Shown here in pieces: positions 14,217 to 21,928 of a stretch of DNA of 30,604 nucleotides; the first letter of the stretch is position 1, and the number at the start of each line of letters is the position of its first letter. The stretch comes from a virus: the IMG/VR virus record IMGVR_UViG_3300023435_000073, positions 1-30,604 of that record; one strand, written 5' to 3'. Under the pieces are notes generated by a model, which did no database searches, had not been told where the DNA came from, and worked only from the letters and a program-made list of their open reading frames with translations. The position numbers were made by a program, and so were the translations under genes.

Positions 14217-14915
14217 TTAGTAGTTGTAATTCTCGTGCTTATAATCGTCATAATCAATCGTAGTTTCGATTCTGCCAACATATGGATAATACTTATTAGT
14301 TATATTATCTATGTTATGAATGGTTGCTTTACTAACTGAATAATCAAGTAACCACTTAAACATATTCTCGTCTCCTATCCATAACCTCTTATTGTTGATT
14401 ATCATGTATACTTGTTCTTCTGATTCGTTTTTAACAAGTACCCCTTCCAAGATTTTTTCAGCCAAAAAAGGAATAGGGTCAATCGCCCCATTATACCCAT
14501 TGTTTGAGTTTTTAATACTTCCGTCTTTATTAAGTTCATATAATCCAAAATGTAAGTGTGAGCCTGTTGTGTATTTACCAGTATTGCCACTTAGAGCGAT
14601 TACATCGCCTGTCTTAACCTTATTATCATTCTTTACCTTAAACTCGCTTAGATGGCAGTAGAGAGCCCTGAATTTACCGTCTTCGGAATATAAGAGTACA
14701 CTATACCCTCCACCCTCGGAGTAGTAGGTCTTAACTCTACCGTCAAAACAAGCTAAAACTTTTGTGCCTTGTGGTACTCCAATATCAATTCCGTTATGAC
14801 CTTCAATACCAAGAGCGTCATAAAAAGGTTTTGTGCTTGGAACACTTCCACCAAAAAACTGTGTTAATTGGTATCTATCAATATTTTTAATTGGTTTATC
14901 GAATGTTTGTTGCAT
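14217..14915 (-). CDS. M23-family peptidoglycan endopeptidase (probable endolysin)
   Basis: A LytM/M23 zinc metallopeptidase that cuts peptide cross-links in murein. Zinc and catalytic residues are in order: His40 and Asp44 in GHNGIDIG, His88 in LYCHLS, and His120-x-His122 in GSHLHFGLYE. The glycine-rich core segments (SEGGGYSVLLYS, GDVIALSGNTGKY) match the family. Residues 130-232 form an extra C-terminal region with NNKRLWIGDENMFKWLL that may bind wall or fold as a small domain. No signal peptide, so release would need a holin, and small membrane proteins are encoded nearby. A virion-associated role cannot be excluded. A 9-bp stem-loop lies in its leader. Confidence 0.85.
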   Translation of the reverse strand: MQQTFDKPIKNIDRYQLTQFFGGSVPSTKPFYDALGIEGHNGIDIGVPQGTKVLACFDGRVKTYYSEGGGYSVLLYSEDGKFRALYCHLSEFKVKNDNKVKTGDVIALSGNTGKYTTGSHLHFGLYELNKDGSIKNSNNGYNGAIDPIPFLAEKILEGVLVKNESEEQVYMIINNKRLWIGDENMFKWLLDYSVSKATIHNIDNITNKYYPYVGRIETTIDYDDYKHENYNY

Positions 14916-14922
14916 ATAATTA

Positions 14923-14949
14923 TTGCCTGTTTTTTTACAGAACAGGCAA
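14923..14949 (-). promoter_or_regulatory. perfect stem-loop just upstream of the M23 gene
   Basis: On the minus strand TTGCCTGTT, a 9-nt loop CTGTAAAAA and AACAGGCAA form a perfect 9-bp hairpin ending seven bases before the ATG. It lacks a following T-run, so termination is unlikely. It could restrict ribosome access to the lysin start or be an RNase processing site separating the 15-16 kb cassette from the lysis gene. Confidence 0.6.
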
Positions 14950-14966
14950 ACTGTATTGTTAAAGAC

Positions 14967-15094
14967 TTAATAATAGTTCCTCAATATCTACTTCGTAATC
15001 TTCTGAAATCTTTTTTAGATATTCGTTGAACTCGTCTTCATCTCCTTTTGCAAAAAGAACCCTTAACTTTTCAACTATTTTGTCATAGTCCATT
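14967..15094 (-). pseudogene. small acidic protein gene broken by a 1-nt frameshift
   Basis: A strong SD (AAAGGAG) and ATG at 15094 open a frame reading MDYDKIVEKLR, which then meets a G4 run and hits a stop after 18 codons. One base over, the frame reads VLFAKGDEDEFNEYLKKISE and continues to IEELLLSL and TAA at 14967, with no usable start of its own. Removing one G restores a 44-aa acidic protein. It follows the zinc-ribbon gene with a 12-base overlap, in the same SD-bearing cassette. Either the gene is decayed or the G run carries a sequence error. Confidence 0.6.
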
Positions 15095-15271
15095 TATCTC
15101 TCCTTTGGTAGTAAGGTCAAAAAACTCTTGTGCTGTTAACTCTAGCGTCATGCCTTGTCCGCAATTTTGACAAGTACAACTTAGATGTACCCAGCAAGCA
15201 CTTATCCTCGCTAATTTTGAATCAGCAAAGACCTGACTTCTACAACCTGAACATTTAACTGCTATTACCAT
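15083..15271 (-). CDS. zinc-ribbon protein, 62 aa
   Basis: Two CxxC pairs are visible, CSGC (residues 7-10) and CQNC (about 34-37), with an additional cysteine in SCTCQ, the signature of a treble-clef or zinc-ribbon fold. The C-terminal part LTAQEFFDLTTKG is helical. It has the strongest SD in the window: AGGAGG overlaps the stop of the phosphoesterase gene five bases before the ATG. It probably partners the phosphoesterase or binds nucleic acid. Confidence 0.7.
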   Translation of the reverse strand: MVIAVKCSGCRSQVFADSKLARISACWVHLSCTCQNCGQGMTLELTAQEFFDLTTKGEINGL

Positions 15272-15280
15272 TTCAACCTC

Positions 15281-16048
15281 CTATGAGCTAATAAAGATTT
15301 CCTTTTCCTTTGAGCCTAGCTTAATAATAGGGTAACCATTCTTTGCTGGTTCTAACCCCATGTCTTCTGCATAACTGTTCTCGTATTTCAGGAAAGAACC
15401 TGTTAATACGATATGCTTTCGTTCTGTGATTACATTCTTATTCCGTTTATCAATAAACATCATAGGAATAGAAGTATTATCAAGTCCATGCGTATGTGCA
15501 TATAGAACAAGGTCAACTATCTGATGAGTCGTTGCATTGGTTGCAGCGTTCAGCTTAGTAACTGTCTTCTTGGCATTAGACTTTCCATGTGTAACAAATG
15601 CTGTATAAGTAACATCGCCACATCTTATAAGCAATCTTCCTGTGTACCCAAGATAACGAACGCCAAGTATTTGGCACATTAACTTAGTAGGATTAATCCC
15701 AACCTCTTTATAAGCCCTCTGTTCATGGTTGCCATCAAGCAATCCAATCACAAGCCCAGCTTCCACTAAAGGTTTAATCATTTCAACCATTTCTTCCATT
15801 TGCTCCTGTAACATTTTACTCTGCTCATAAACACCTGAACCTACTGAGTACCTTGTGGCACATTCAAGTAAGTCTCCCATAAACAGGACTGGTATTTTCT
15901 TTTCAAGAAGAAATTTCAAAGTGTTCCTAAAGTGTTCTTCATCGCAAGTTGCAGCACCCCAATGGCAATCGCCAACTGCTGCTAATCTGCTGAATCCACT
16001 TGCACCTGGACCAATTGTTACCCTCGCTACTCTTGTTCTTTTCATCAT
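15281..16048 (-). CDS. calcineurin-like metallophosphoesterase
   Basis: A 255-aa two-metal phosphoesterase with all main motifs: Asp27-x-His29 (VGDCHWG), Gly58-Asp59 (LFMGDLLE), Asn107-His108 (DGNHEQ), His154 (FVTHGKS) and His185-x-His187 (YAHTHG). The substrate could be a nucleotide, RNA/DNA end or phosphoprotein; sequence alone does not choose. Unlike most genes here it has a clear SD (AAGGTGG) and its own promoter with a DnaA box at 16081..16124. An ATG at 16045 follows directly and could also serve. It heads a cassette with a zinc ribbon and a small acidic protein inserted among virion and lysis genes, suggesting a moron-like or early-expressed unit. Confidence 0.85.
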   Translation of the reverse strand: MMKRTRVARVTIGPGASGFSRLAAVGDCHWGAATCDEEHFRNTLKFLLEKKIPVLFMGDLLECATRYSVGSGVYEQSKMLQEQMEEMVEMIKPLVEAGLVIGLLDGNHEQRAYKEVGINPTKLMCQILGVRYLGYTGRLLIRCGDVTYTAFVTHGKSNAKKTVTKLNAATNATTHQIVDLVLYAHTHGLDNTSIPMMFIDKRNKNVITERKHIVLTGSFLKYENSYAEDMGLEPAKNGYPIIKLGSKEKEIFISS

Positions 16049-16080
16049 ACACCCACCTTTTTTAAGTTTTATATACCTAT

Positions 16081-16124
16081 ATTATACCATATTTTAAGGA
16101 ACTTTTCAATCAATTTTATCCACA
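16081..16124 (-). promoter_or_regulatory. sigma70 promoter with DnaA box, upstream of the phosphoesterase
   Basis: On the minus strand TTGAAA (16109-16104), a 17-nt spacer and TGG-extended TATAAT (16086-16081). The exact DnaA box TTATCCACA is on the plus strand at 16116-16124, six bases upstream of the -35. Box orientation, 6-nt gap, 17-nt spacer and TGG extension all match the replication promoter at 4718..4761. It lies right after the holin-like gene's stop codon. Confidence 0.8.
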
Positions 16125-16125
16125 A

Positions 16126-16374
16126 TTAGCCTCCAACTAATAATTGTTTAACCGCGATAAAAAACACTGGTAAAACTATGGTTGAAAGTATTGCAATTGC
16201 TCCCATTATATAATATCTCCATTCCGTATTTTTCAAAACCTTACCATTCGTTTTTTTTTGGTGGACTATAATTTCTTCGTGTTGTTTCTGGTTCTCGTCA
16301 AACCTATAATTAATAAGAGTTTCAATTCCTCTTATTTTTTCAACCACAACTTCTAATGTTGGTTTTTCAGGCAT
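16126..16374 (-). CDS. XhlA-like holin / membrane protein, 82 aa
   Basis: The N-terminal 50 residues are an amphipathic, charged helix (LEVVVEKIRGIETLINYRFD, QKQHEEIIVHQKK). A single membrane segment follows near residues 55-76 (IMGAIAILSTIVLPVFFIAV) and a short tail. This layout matches XhlA-type hemolysin/holin accessory proteins found beside phage endolysins. It probably helps lysin release or membrane permeabilisation. The M23 gene lies about 1.2 kb downstream, separated by the phosphoesterase cassette. Confidence 0.65.
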   Translation of the reverse strand: MPEKPTLEVVVEKIRGIETLINYRFDENQKQHEEIIVHQKKTNGKVLKNTEWRYYIMGAIAILSTIVLPVFFIAVKQLLVGG

Positions 16375-16379
16375 ATTTA

Positions 16380-16547
16380 TTATTTAAATAGTTTTAATTT
16401 TTCTTTCAAATCTTTTATTTGATTAGGTATTTCTAGCAACTCATTTTCAAGTGCGTGTAGTTCAAGCTCAATAACCTCTTTTGGAAGTTCTATCGAATTT
16501 ATTTCTTTCAAAAATTCCTTATTGTCTTTTATTATTATTTTATTCAT
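16380..16547 (-). CDS. small coiled-coil protein, 55 aa
   Basis: Begins MNKIIIKDNKEFLKEINSIE and is dominated by heptad-like leucine/isoleucine spacing (VIELELHALENELLEIPNQI, LKEKLKLFK). It should form a coiled coil. Its place between the fibre gene and the holin-like gene resembles small chaperone or XhlA-linked genes. It has an A/T-rich leader and no SD. Confidence 0.6.
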   Translation of the reverse strand: MNKIIIKDNKEFLKEINSIELPKEVIELELHALENELLEIPNQIKDLKEKLKLFK

Positions 16548-16553
16548 ATATTT

Positions 16554-18611
16554 TTATTGCCATTCCCCATCAGTAGAATCCCAACTCAAAACGATTGTTT
16601 CTCCTTGATATAATATTGATGTGGCTGTTATTGAGCTTATATTTCCTGATAATGTTACTGTTCCAGCACCTCTGTTTACTATTTTTTGTTCTTCGCCATC
16701 TTGTCCACCGTCTGTTACTGTCAAGGTAAACGCTGTTGTACTATCGCAAAGATGCAAATAAACAAGTTCTGTTGTGTCTGTTTCAGTATATATATATTTA
16801 CTTCTAATCTGTTTACGAGTAACAAACAAATCTGTTCCATAAGTACCACTTCCTCCAATAGCACAAGTATTGTCAGCATCAACTGTTGCTCTATATCCTA
16901 AAGCCATTGCGTTTGTTCTTTGTGTTGTCGAACCTAGCCCTGTATACATTCCTATAAATGTACAATCAGTTGAAGTAGTACATGCGTTTGCAACTAATGC
17001 GTTTGGATAATATCCTGAAGCATACCCGATAGCAGTTGTTCCAGTTATATTTGTAGCCTTATACATCACTTGATTTCCGACTAGAGTTACACCACTTCCA
17101 ACTGTTGCATTATACCCACAACCAAATCCGACAGATACGTTATAGTTAGAGTCTAATTTATAAAGTCCAACATTACCTACAATTACATTCCTGCTAGCTG
17201 TGGTAATTGCTCTTCCAGCTGATACGCCAATCGTAATGTTGTCATAACCAGTTGATATTGAGTACCCAGAATATGAACCTACACCAACACAATTACTAGA
17301 ATATAATAAATTAAATAGTGAATAAGTCCCAACTCCAGTATTAAGACTTCCAGTTGTTATTTTGTTAAGTGCATATAAACCAAGCCCAAAATTGAAATAT
17401 CCAGTTGGTTCTCCTGCTGGATTATAAGCTCCTAAACCTAACGAAACATTAGTTTCTCCAAAATATGCAACTCTTGACCCATCCTTGTATAGTCTACCAG
17501 CAGTACGATTGCCTATATTTCTATAATCACCAGAAGGTAAACTTGTATCAGCAATATTGTCTGTATAAGTTGTGGTAGTATTGTCTGTAATTTCTGCAAC
17601 GTAATAATAGCTTGAAGTTGAACCACCAACCATACCTCTAAATATCTTTCTACCAGTAACTTCACTATCACTTGATACTGGAATATTATCTAATATAATT
17701 TGACCAGCTATTGTGTTGTCTACGACAGTTGTTGTTAAATATGTTGCACTTAAACTAGTATCGCCCCTATCAGATGTATACATTATCTTGTATTGTCTTG
17801 TTCCATTCTCTAAGTTGCCAGCACCACCAAGCGTATATGTCATTGATGAAGTTATCGGAATTGCTATAACTTTAAAATGTAAATCTCCTTTAACATCAAT
17901 CTCGTGTGATGGTGTATCTCCAGTTTCCAAATTTACACCAAGCATTTTGTTGGTATAAACATTTCCGTCTATTGATAAATCATCTCCAGCATTTGTTGTA
18001 CTTAGAGTTGTGCCAGTTCTAGTAAATAAAGCAGTAGCAGGAGTTAAATATCCTGAATCATTAGTAAAGATTGAAATATTTGGTGGAGTTGCAAGCCAAG
18101 CTGAGAATATAGGATCAGTTTCATCTTTAGTTATGGTTCCTACATTCTGTATAATCTGTGATAACGCTCCACCTTTCTTTCCTAAGTTGACCCATTTACC
18201 AAAAGAACCATCAGAATTTTCAAATGATAGCTTAGTTCCCTTCCATTTATGTTTTGGTATATCCCCCTTGTCTCCTTGTTCTCCTTGTTCTCCGTCTTTA
18301 CCGTCAGTTCCGTCTAGTCCGTCAAATCCTACTACTCCTCTTTCCCCTTTAGTTCCGTCCTTTCCTTTCTTTCCAGTCTTTCCCTCTTTACCTCGTTCGC
18401 CTTTATCTCCGTTTGGTCCAGTTGAACCCTTATCACCCTTATCACCCTTATCACCCTTATCACCCTTATCACCGTCTTCGCCATTAACTGATTCTAACTG
18501 TTCTTTACTTTCTTTTATATAATCAAATAGCACTAAATCACTGTCAGCCTTTATTTTTTCAATTAGCCTTATGTCCTCTAGTGCCTTTCTTTGTTTTTCT
18601 GTTATTGGCAT
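16554..18611 (-). CDS. collagen-like / YadA-like trimeric fibre, 685 aa
   Basis: Residues 1-43 are a helical base. Residues 44-117 are an uninterrupted Gly-X-Y collagen-like shaft of about 25 triplets rich in GDK, GER and GKD. A beta-rich middle follows, then about residues 395-590 carry YadA-head-like repeats (GLGLYALNKIT, NTGVGTYSLFN, VGVGSYSGYS, NITIGVSAGRA), a trimeric beta-roll. The C-terminal 95 residues resemble a fibre tip or trimerisation domain. It should be a host-binding fibre or head decoration. The adjoining glycosyltransferases could modify it. Five exact 9-bp repeats within the shaft make length variation likely. Confidence 0.8.
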   Translation of the reverse strand: MPITEKQRKALEDIRLIEKIKADSDLVLFDYIKESKEQLESVNGEDGDKGDKGDKGDKGDKGSTGPNGDKGERGKEGKTGKKGKDGTKGERGVVGFDGLDGTDGKDGEQGEQGDKGDIPKHKWKGTKLSFENSDGSFGKWVNLGKKGGALSQIIQNVGTITKDETDPIFSAWLATPPNISIFTNDSGYLTPATALFTRTGTTLSTTNAGDDLSIDGNVYTNKMLGVNLETGDTPSHEIDVKGDLHFKVIAIPITSSMTYTLGGAGNLENGTRQYKIMYTSDRGDTSLSATYLTTTVVDNTIAGQIILDNIPVSSDSEVTGRKIFRGMVGGSTSSYYYVAEITDNTTTTYTDNIADTSLPSGDYRNIGNRTAGRLYKDGSRVAYFGETNVSLGLGAYNPAGEPTGYFNFGLGLYALNKITTGSLNTGVGTYSLFNLLYSSNCVGVGSYSGYSISTGYDNITIGVSAGRAITTASRNVIVGNVGLYKLDSNYNVSVGFGCGYNATVGSGVTLVGNQVMYKATNITGTTAIGYASGYYPNALVANACTTSTDCTFIGMYTGLGSTTQRTNAMALGYRATVDADNTCAIGGSGTYGTDLFVTRKQIRSKYIYTETDTTELVYLHLCDSTTAFTLTVTDGGQDGEEQKIVNRGAGTVTLSGNISSITATSILYQGETIVLSWDSTDGEWQ
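18427..18471 (-). repeat. five exact 9-bp tandem repeats inside the collagen shaft
   Basis: Five identical copies of CCCTTATCA on the plus strand encode successive Gly-Asp-Lys triplets. Because the unit is 9 bp, slippage changes shaft length without breaking the frame. Exact DNA identity, beyond what amino acid identity needs, points to recent expansion or slippage. Confidence 0.9.
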
Positions 18612-18613
18612 AC

Positions 18614-19201
18614 TTATTTAATTGCCTTTTTATTGTATTTACCTATTGCAAAAGCTCCACAAAAGAGATCGCCTTTAGGATTAAATCTTTTATTAAAAAT
18701 ATCTTTGTTCTCTTCTCTTATATTCGGATTGACATAACAACCACCAATGTTTAACGCTTCTGCTCCTATGTATAAAGATTGAATACACACACCAGCGTCA
18801 AGGTAAGGCATGTTATCACGTTCAGCAGGATTCTTGTAAGCTGTCATATCAGCAAACAATAATATAATCTTATCAGATCTATGTACCCAACCAACACCAC
18901 CGACTAACAATCCACCTAATAGAGCCTTGCTATCTCTACTTTCAATACAAGATATAAATATAGGTTTTCTGTCGCAAGAACTTGGCATTGTTCTTATTAT
19001 AGACATAAGTTTTTCCAGCTCTTGAGAACTAACCTCACCACTATAAAACCTTTGACTTCTCCTATTCTTAAAAACTTCCAATACTGTATCAAAAACTTTA
19101 GAATTGTAAGTCTTAAACTTAGTCGTTCCAAAACTGCTAATCAATGATTCTTTCTTTCTTTTTTGATGAGCTATGTATCGCTCTTGGTAAACATCAGACA
19201 T
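18614..19201 (-). CDS. nitroreductase-family protein, 195 aa
   Basis: Family features are visible: an N-terminal RRSQRFYSG motif (residues 47-55), where the arginine/serine pair contacts FMN phosphate, then PSSCDRKP (73-80), and the long signature helix YLDAGVCIQSLYIGAEALNI followed by GGCYVNPNI. Nitroreductases use FMN and NAD(P)H to reduce nitro groups or quinones, but relatives also modify peptides or flavins. It overlaps the glycosyltransferase gene by eight bases, so it is part of that operon. A flavoenzyme among phage glycosyltransferases is unusual. Its substrate is unknown. Confidence 0.75.
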   Translation of the reverse strand: MSDVYQERYIAHQKRKKESLISSFGTTKFKTYNSKVFDTVLEVFKNRRSQRFYSGEVSSQELEKLMSIIRTMPSSCDRKPIFISCIESRDSKALLGGLLVGGVGWVHRSDKIILLFADMTAYKNPAERDNMPYLDAGVCIQSLYIGAEALNIGGCYVNPNIREENKDIFNKRFNPKGDLFCGAFAIGKYNKKAIK

Positions 19202-19826
19202 ATTGGTTTATATAGTTTGTTACATCTTCTATGCTCTTTTTATCTCTTAGCCCACTATGGCTTTTCTCCCACCTTATATATTCAGCACATACAGTCTTTG
19301 TCTTACTGAACCTTACCCCATTATGTAATTGTTGAAATATAAATGGCAAGTTCGGATAGTCCGTATCAACATAAGGTATCTGCTCCCAAATAGATTTCCT
19401 GTATATAAGGTAACCAGGAACTATGAACTTATGAGCCCACCTGTTGATTGAAGAAACACTTGGTAATGTTATTTCGTAATCTGTAACCTTTCCGTCTTTG
19501 TGTATTTCCAGTCCTAGAAAACAAGCGTCAGCACACCTTACGCCCTGCTTAACTTCGTATACAATATTCTCTTTTAATAAGTCATCTATTGAGAAGTATA
19601 ATATCCATTCTGCATTAGTAGCCCTTACTCCTATATTCCTTGCAACCCCCATAGTAACCTTGTCCGAGTAAATAACATTAACCCAATCAGGTATATCTGT
19701 TATTCCGTGATCTTTTCCCATAGCAACTATGGTAATGTTCCTAGATAGCTGAGACATACTCTCTGCCCACTTCTTAGCAAACTTACCGTAACCGTTATAG
19801 CAAATTGTTACTATTCCTATATCCAT
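19194..19826 (-). CDS. GT-A-like glycosyltransferase, 210 aa
   Basis: A family-2-like glycosyltransferase: an N-terminal Rossmann strand DIGIVTICYNGYGKFAKKW, the ARNIGVRATN segment that follows nucleotide-sugar binding, and an acidic metal site ILYFSIDDLL (about residues 71-80). A later PYVDTDYPNLPFIFQQL region is consistent with acceptor binding. It has a good SD (AGGAG) within the upstream gene, overlapping it by ten bases. Probably adds a sugar to a virion protein or host surface structure. It is shorter than bacterial GT2 enzymes and lacks membrane segments. Confidence 0.72.
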   Translation of the reverse strand: MDIGIVTICYNGYGKFAKKWAESMSQLSRNITIVAMGKDHGITDIPDWVNVIYSDKVTMGVARNIGVRATNAEWILYFSIDDLLKENIVYEVKQGVRCADACFLGLEIHKDGKVTDYEITLPSVSSINRWAHKFIVPGYLIYRKSIWEQIPYVDTDYPNLPFIFQQLHNGVRFSKTKTVCAEYIRWEKSHSGLRDKKSIEDVTNYINQYV

Positions 19827-20470
19827 TGTTCTCCTGAGTCTTTGAAATCACTATATTCCTTGTACTCTGTGTTATCTAAATAAGTTAAGTGTTCAGCCAT
19901 TACATCAGTTAAATAATAAGTGTAAAAGTATTTCCTTACATTTATATCCCATTCAACATCATCCCACCCATATAGACCGTGATTCTCTGGCAAATAACCA
20001 GCTACTTCAAATACTTCTTTCTTAATAGCCTGTATACCAACAACCTTAGCCTTTATAAGGTTTCCTTCAACTTCTCCTAGTTTACGTTCTGGGATATTAG
20101 TATCGTTCCAAACAATGCCAACCACTCCAGCTCTTCTGCCAGTTTCAAGACCTTCTACTAGTTTCTTTAACCAGTCTTGTGGCAATACCATATCAGTACC
20201 AGGTTTAACAATTATATCCCCCTTTGCTATTTTGTAACCTGCATTATATCCACGAGCCACCCCTGTGTTTTCATTATTGAGTATCTCTTTATCAAGACCA
20301 AGTCCTTGCATATAGCCGATAGTACCGTCTGTTGAATTGTTATCTACCCATATAACCTCAAATATAGGGTAACCTGCCTTTGCAAGGTTATTCTCAACGC
20401 TCTGTCTTACATACTCTAACCGATTATATGTAAGCAATACTATACTAACTTTTTGTATGCTTCTTTCCAT
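19817..20470 (-). CDS. GT2-family glycosyltransferase, 217 aa
   Basis: Clear GT2 motifs: VSIVLLTYNRLEYVRQSVEN (residues 8-27), VIWVDNNSTDGT (39-50, nucleotide binding with Asp43), NTGVARGYNAGYKIAKGDII (68-87) and VKPGTDMVLP (the DxD-like metal site region). GLYGWDDVEWDI near the C-terminus matches the catalytic-base ED/DDV region. It transfers a sugar from a nucleotide donor in the cytoplasm. It overlaps the GT4-like gene by 31 bases and the next transferase by ten, forming a tight block. Confidence 0.85.
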   Translation of the reverse strand: MERSIQKVSIVLLTYNRLEYVRQSVENNLAKAGYPIFEVIWVDNNSTDGTIGYMQGLGLDKEILNNENTGVARGYNAGYKIAKGDIIVKPGTDMVLPQDWLKKLVEGLETGRRAGVVGIVWNDTNIPERKLGEVEGNLIKAKVVGIQAIKKEVFEVAGYLPENHGLYGWDDVEWDINVRKYFYTYYLTDVMAEHLTYLDNTEYKEYSDFKDSGEQWI

Positions 20471-21465
20471 AGATGTGCCTTGTCTTCTATATTATAGTTC
20501 TCAATAACATGGACTCTCGCTTTCTTTCCTATCTCTTTTCGCCATTCAACGTCTACCATTAGCCCCAAAACAGCGATTTCCCACTCTTCAGGTGTATTAG
20601 CTGTAATTAGGTAATCATTATTGTCATAAGGACTTAGATCGTCTCCAAATGTTTGTGCTATTACTGGTATCTCACACATTGAAGCTTCCAAGAACTTACA
20701 ATTACTTTTACACTTATTAAAATATGTATCTGCCCTCGGAATTAACATCAGATCAAGTTTCAAACTGTTCAGCTTATCAGGGTATTCACTATTAACAACA
20801 CTGTCGACCCATTCAATATTAAGCCCAGCCCAATAGTCTATCTCCTCTTGCATTTTCTCTTTGAACACCTTAGGCATTTCTCTCATACCCATTACAACAA
20901 GTTCAACGCTACCAATTTCTGCTAATACCTCGATCAGTTCTTTTATATGTTCGTAATCCTTGTTATGAGTAACACTACCAACCAACCCTATACGTACCTT
21001 CCCATTATCGTTTCTTAATGGTGTGTCCCAATCGTCAGGATCTATAAAGTTTGGTAATACTACAACATTCTTATTAAGTTTTCTATATTCTTTAGCTAAT
21101 GTTTCAGTTGTTGTTGTTACAAGGTCAGCCATTTCAATAAACTCGTCTAGTGTACCGGCTTGCAACTCGAACTCTTTTTTGAAATTCATTCTATCATCTA
21201 GCTTTTTATAAGTATCGTCATTATCAAATACGATCTTCTTACCAGCCTGTTGTAATAGTTTAGCTGAGTCCAAACGTGGCAACTCTGACGGTCTTTGATA
21301 TACAACTATATCCTGTTGCATTACCTCCTTAGCTATTTGTTTGCTATCTTTGCCCTGTGAATACATTGAAATATAGTTACCATCCCAACCATTGTGTAAC
21401 ATTGGTAAATAACACCTGTAATAGTAACAACCTCCTGGAACTGTTCCTACATAATATATATTCAT
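20440..21465 (-). CDS. GT4/GT-B glycosyltransferase, 341 aa
   Basis: A GT-B-fold enzyme. The N-terminal domain begins MNIYYVGTVPGGCYYYRCYL and contains VVYQRPSELP and the acidic KIVFDNDDTYKKLDD segment typical of a phage and bacterial GT4-like group. The interdomain region has VVLPNFIDPDDWD. The C-terminal donor domain has VRIGLVGSVTHNKDYEHIKE, DLMLIPRADTYFNKCKSNCK and FLEASMCEIPVIAQ, the usual sugar-nucleotide-binding 'E...G/P-V-I-A' region. It is the first gene of the glycosyltransferase/nitroreductase block and starts without an SD. Confidence 0.85.
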   Translation of the reverse strand: MNIYYVGTVPGGCYYYRCYLPMLHNGWDGNYISMYSQGKDSKQIAKEVMQQDIVVYQRPSELPRLDSAKLLQQAGKKIVFDNDDTYKKLDDRMNFKKEFELQAGTLDEFIEMADLVTTTTETLAKEYRKLNKNVVVLPNFIDPDDWDTPLRNDNGKVRIGLVGSVTHNKDYEHIKELIEVLAEIGSVELVVMGMREMPKVFKEKMQEEIDYWAGLNIEWVDSVVNSEYPDKLNSLKLDLMLIPRADTYFNKCKSNCKFLEASMCEIPVIAQTFGDDLSPYDNNDYLITANTPEEWEIAVLGLMVDVEWRKEIGKKARVHVIENYNIEDKAHLWKEAYKKLV

Positions 21466-21575
21466 ACAAAAGATTTACTCTGTTTTAGTTTCATTGCGTT
21501 AGCTTTTACTCCGTCTAACTGTCTTATAGTATCTATCCTGTCTTGTGTAAGACCTTTACTTTGCCTTTGCTCCAC
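21462..21575 (-). CDS. possible small gene with GTG start, 37 aa
   Basis: An open frame in the 90-bp gap before the glycosyltransferase block reads QSKGLTQDRIDTIRQLDGVK and ends KQSKSFV. Only a GTG at 21575 offers a start, inside the end of the preceding gene. The stop overlaps the next ATG as ATGA, as in other coupled genes here. Weak evidence; it could also be a frameshifted C-terminus of the 123-aa gene. Confidence 0.3.
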   Translation of the reverse strand: MEQRQSKGLTQDRIDTIRQLDGVKANAMKLKQSKSFV

Positions 21576-21927
21576 TGTCAGCTCCTTTGCTTCCTGTGTT
21601 TTCTGTCTTAGGCTTTTCATATTTCTGTTTTAAATAATTTTCTTTATAGAAAGCTACTGCGTCTGTAATCTCTGCTACAACTTCACCGTCTACGATTGCA
21701 ACTGATGTAACATCTTCTGTCTCAGTTAGATCCATATCTTTATAACAACCCTTTACCAAAGGAATGATTTTGTCTTTGACCTTTTGAAGTCTTAATCCGA
21801 CCTTTTTTAACTCTTCTTCAATATTGCCATATTCAGTAGCTAATACCTTACCTTCGTTTACTGTCTTTTCTTTCTTCTCTAGTAATCCTTTAATCTTATC
21901 GTCTTTTATTTTGTATTGTCTTGTCAT
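21556..21927 (-). CDS. hypothetical head-region protein, 123 aa
   Basis: The N-terminal two thirds is a lysine/glutamate coiled-coil-like helix (DDKIKGLLEKKEKTVNEG, NIEEELKKVGLRLQKVKDK). A short beta segment (VTSVAIVDGEVVAEITDAV) and a lysine-rich tail follow. It is downstream of the capsid gene and one base after the 51-aa gene (TAA-T-ATG). It may be a minor head or assembly protein. No family identified. Confidence 0.7.
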   Translation of the reverse strand: MTRQYKIKDDKIKGLLEKKEKTVNEGKVLATEYGNIEEELKKVGLRLQKVKDKIIPLVKGCYKDMDLTETEDVTSVAIVDGEVVAEITDAVAFYKENYLKQKYEKPKTENTGSKGADSGAKAK

Positions 21928-21928
21928 A

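Noticed and set aside
18010-18522. Plus-strand 170-codon frame rich in Pro/Ser/Leu
   Set aside because: It is the antisense shadow of the Gly-X-Y collagen region; the repeat causes the apparent periodicity.
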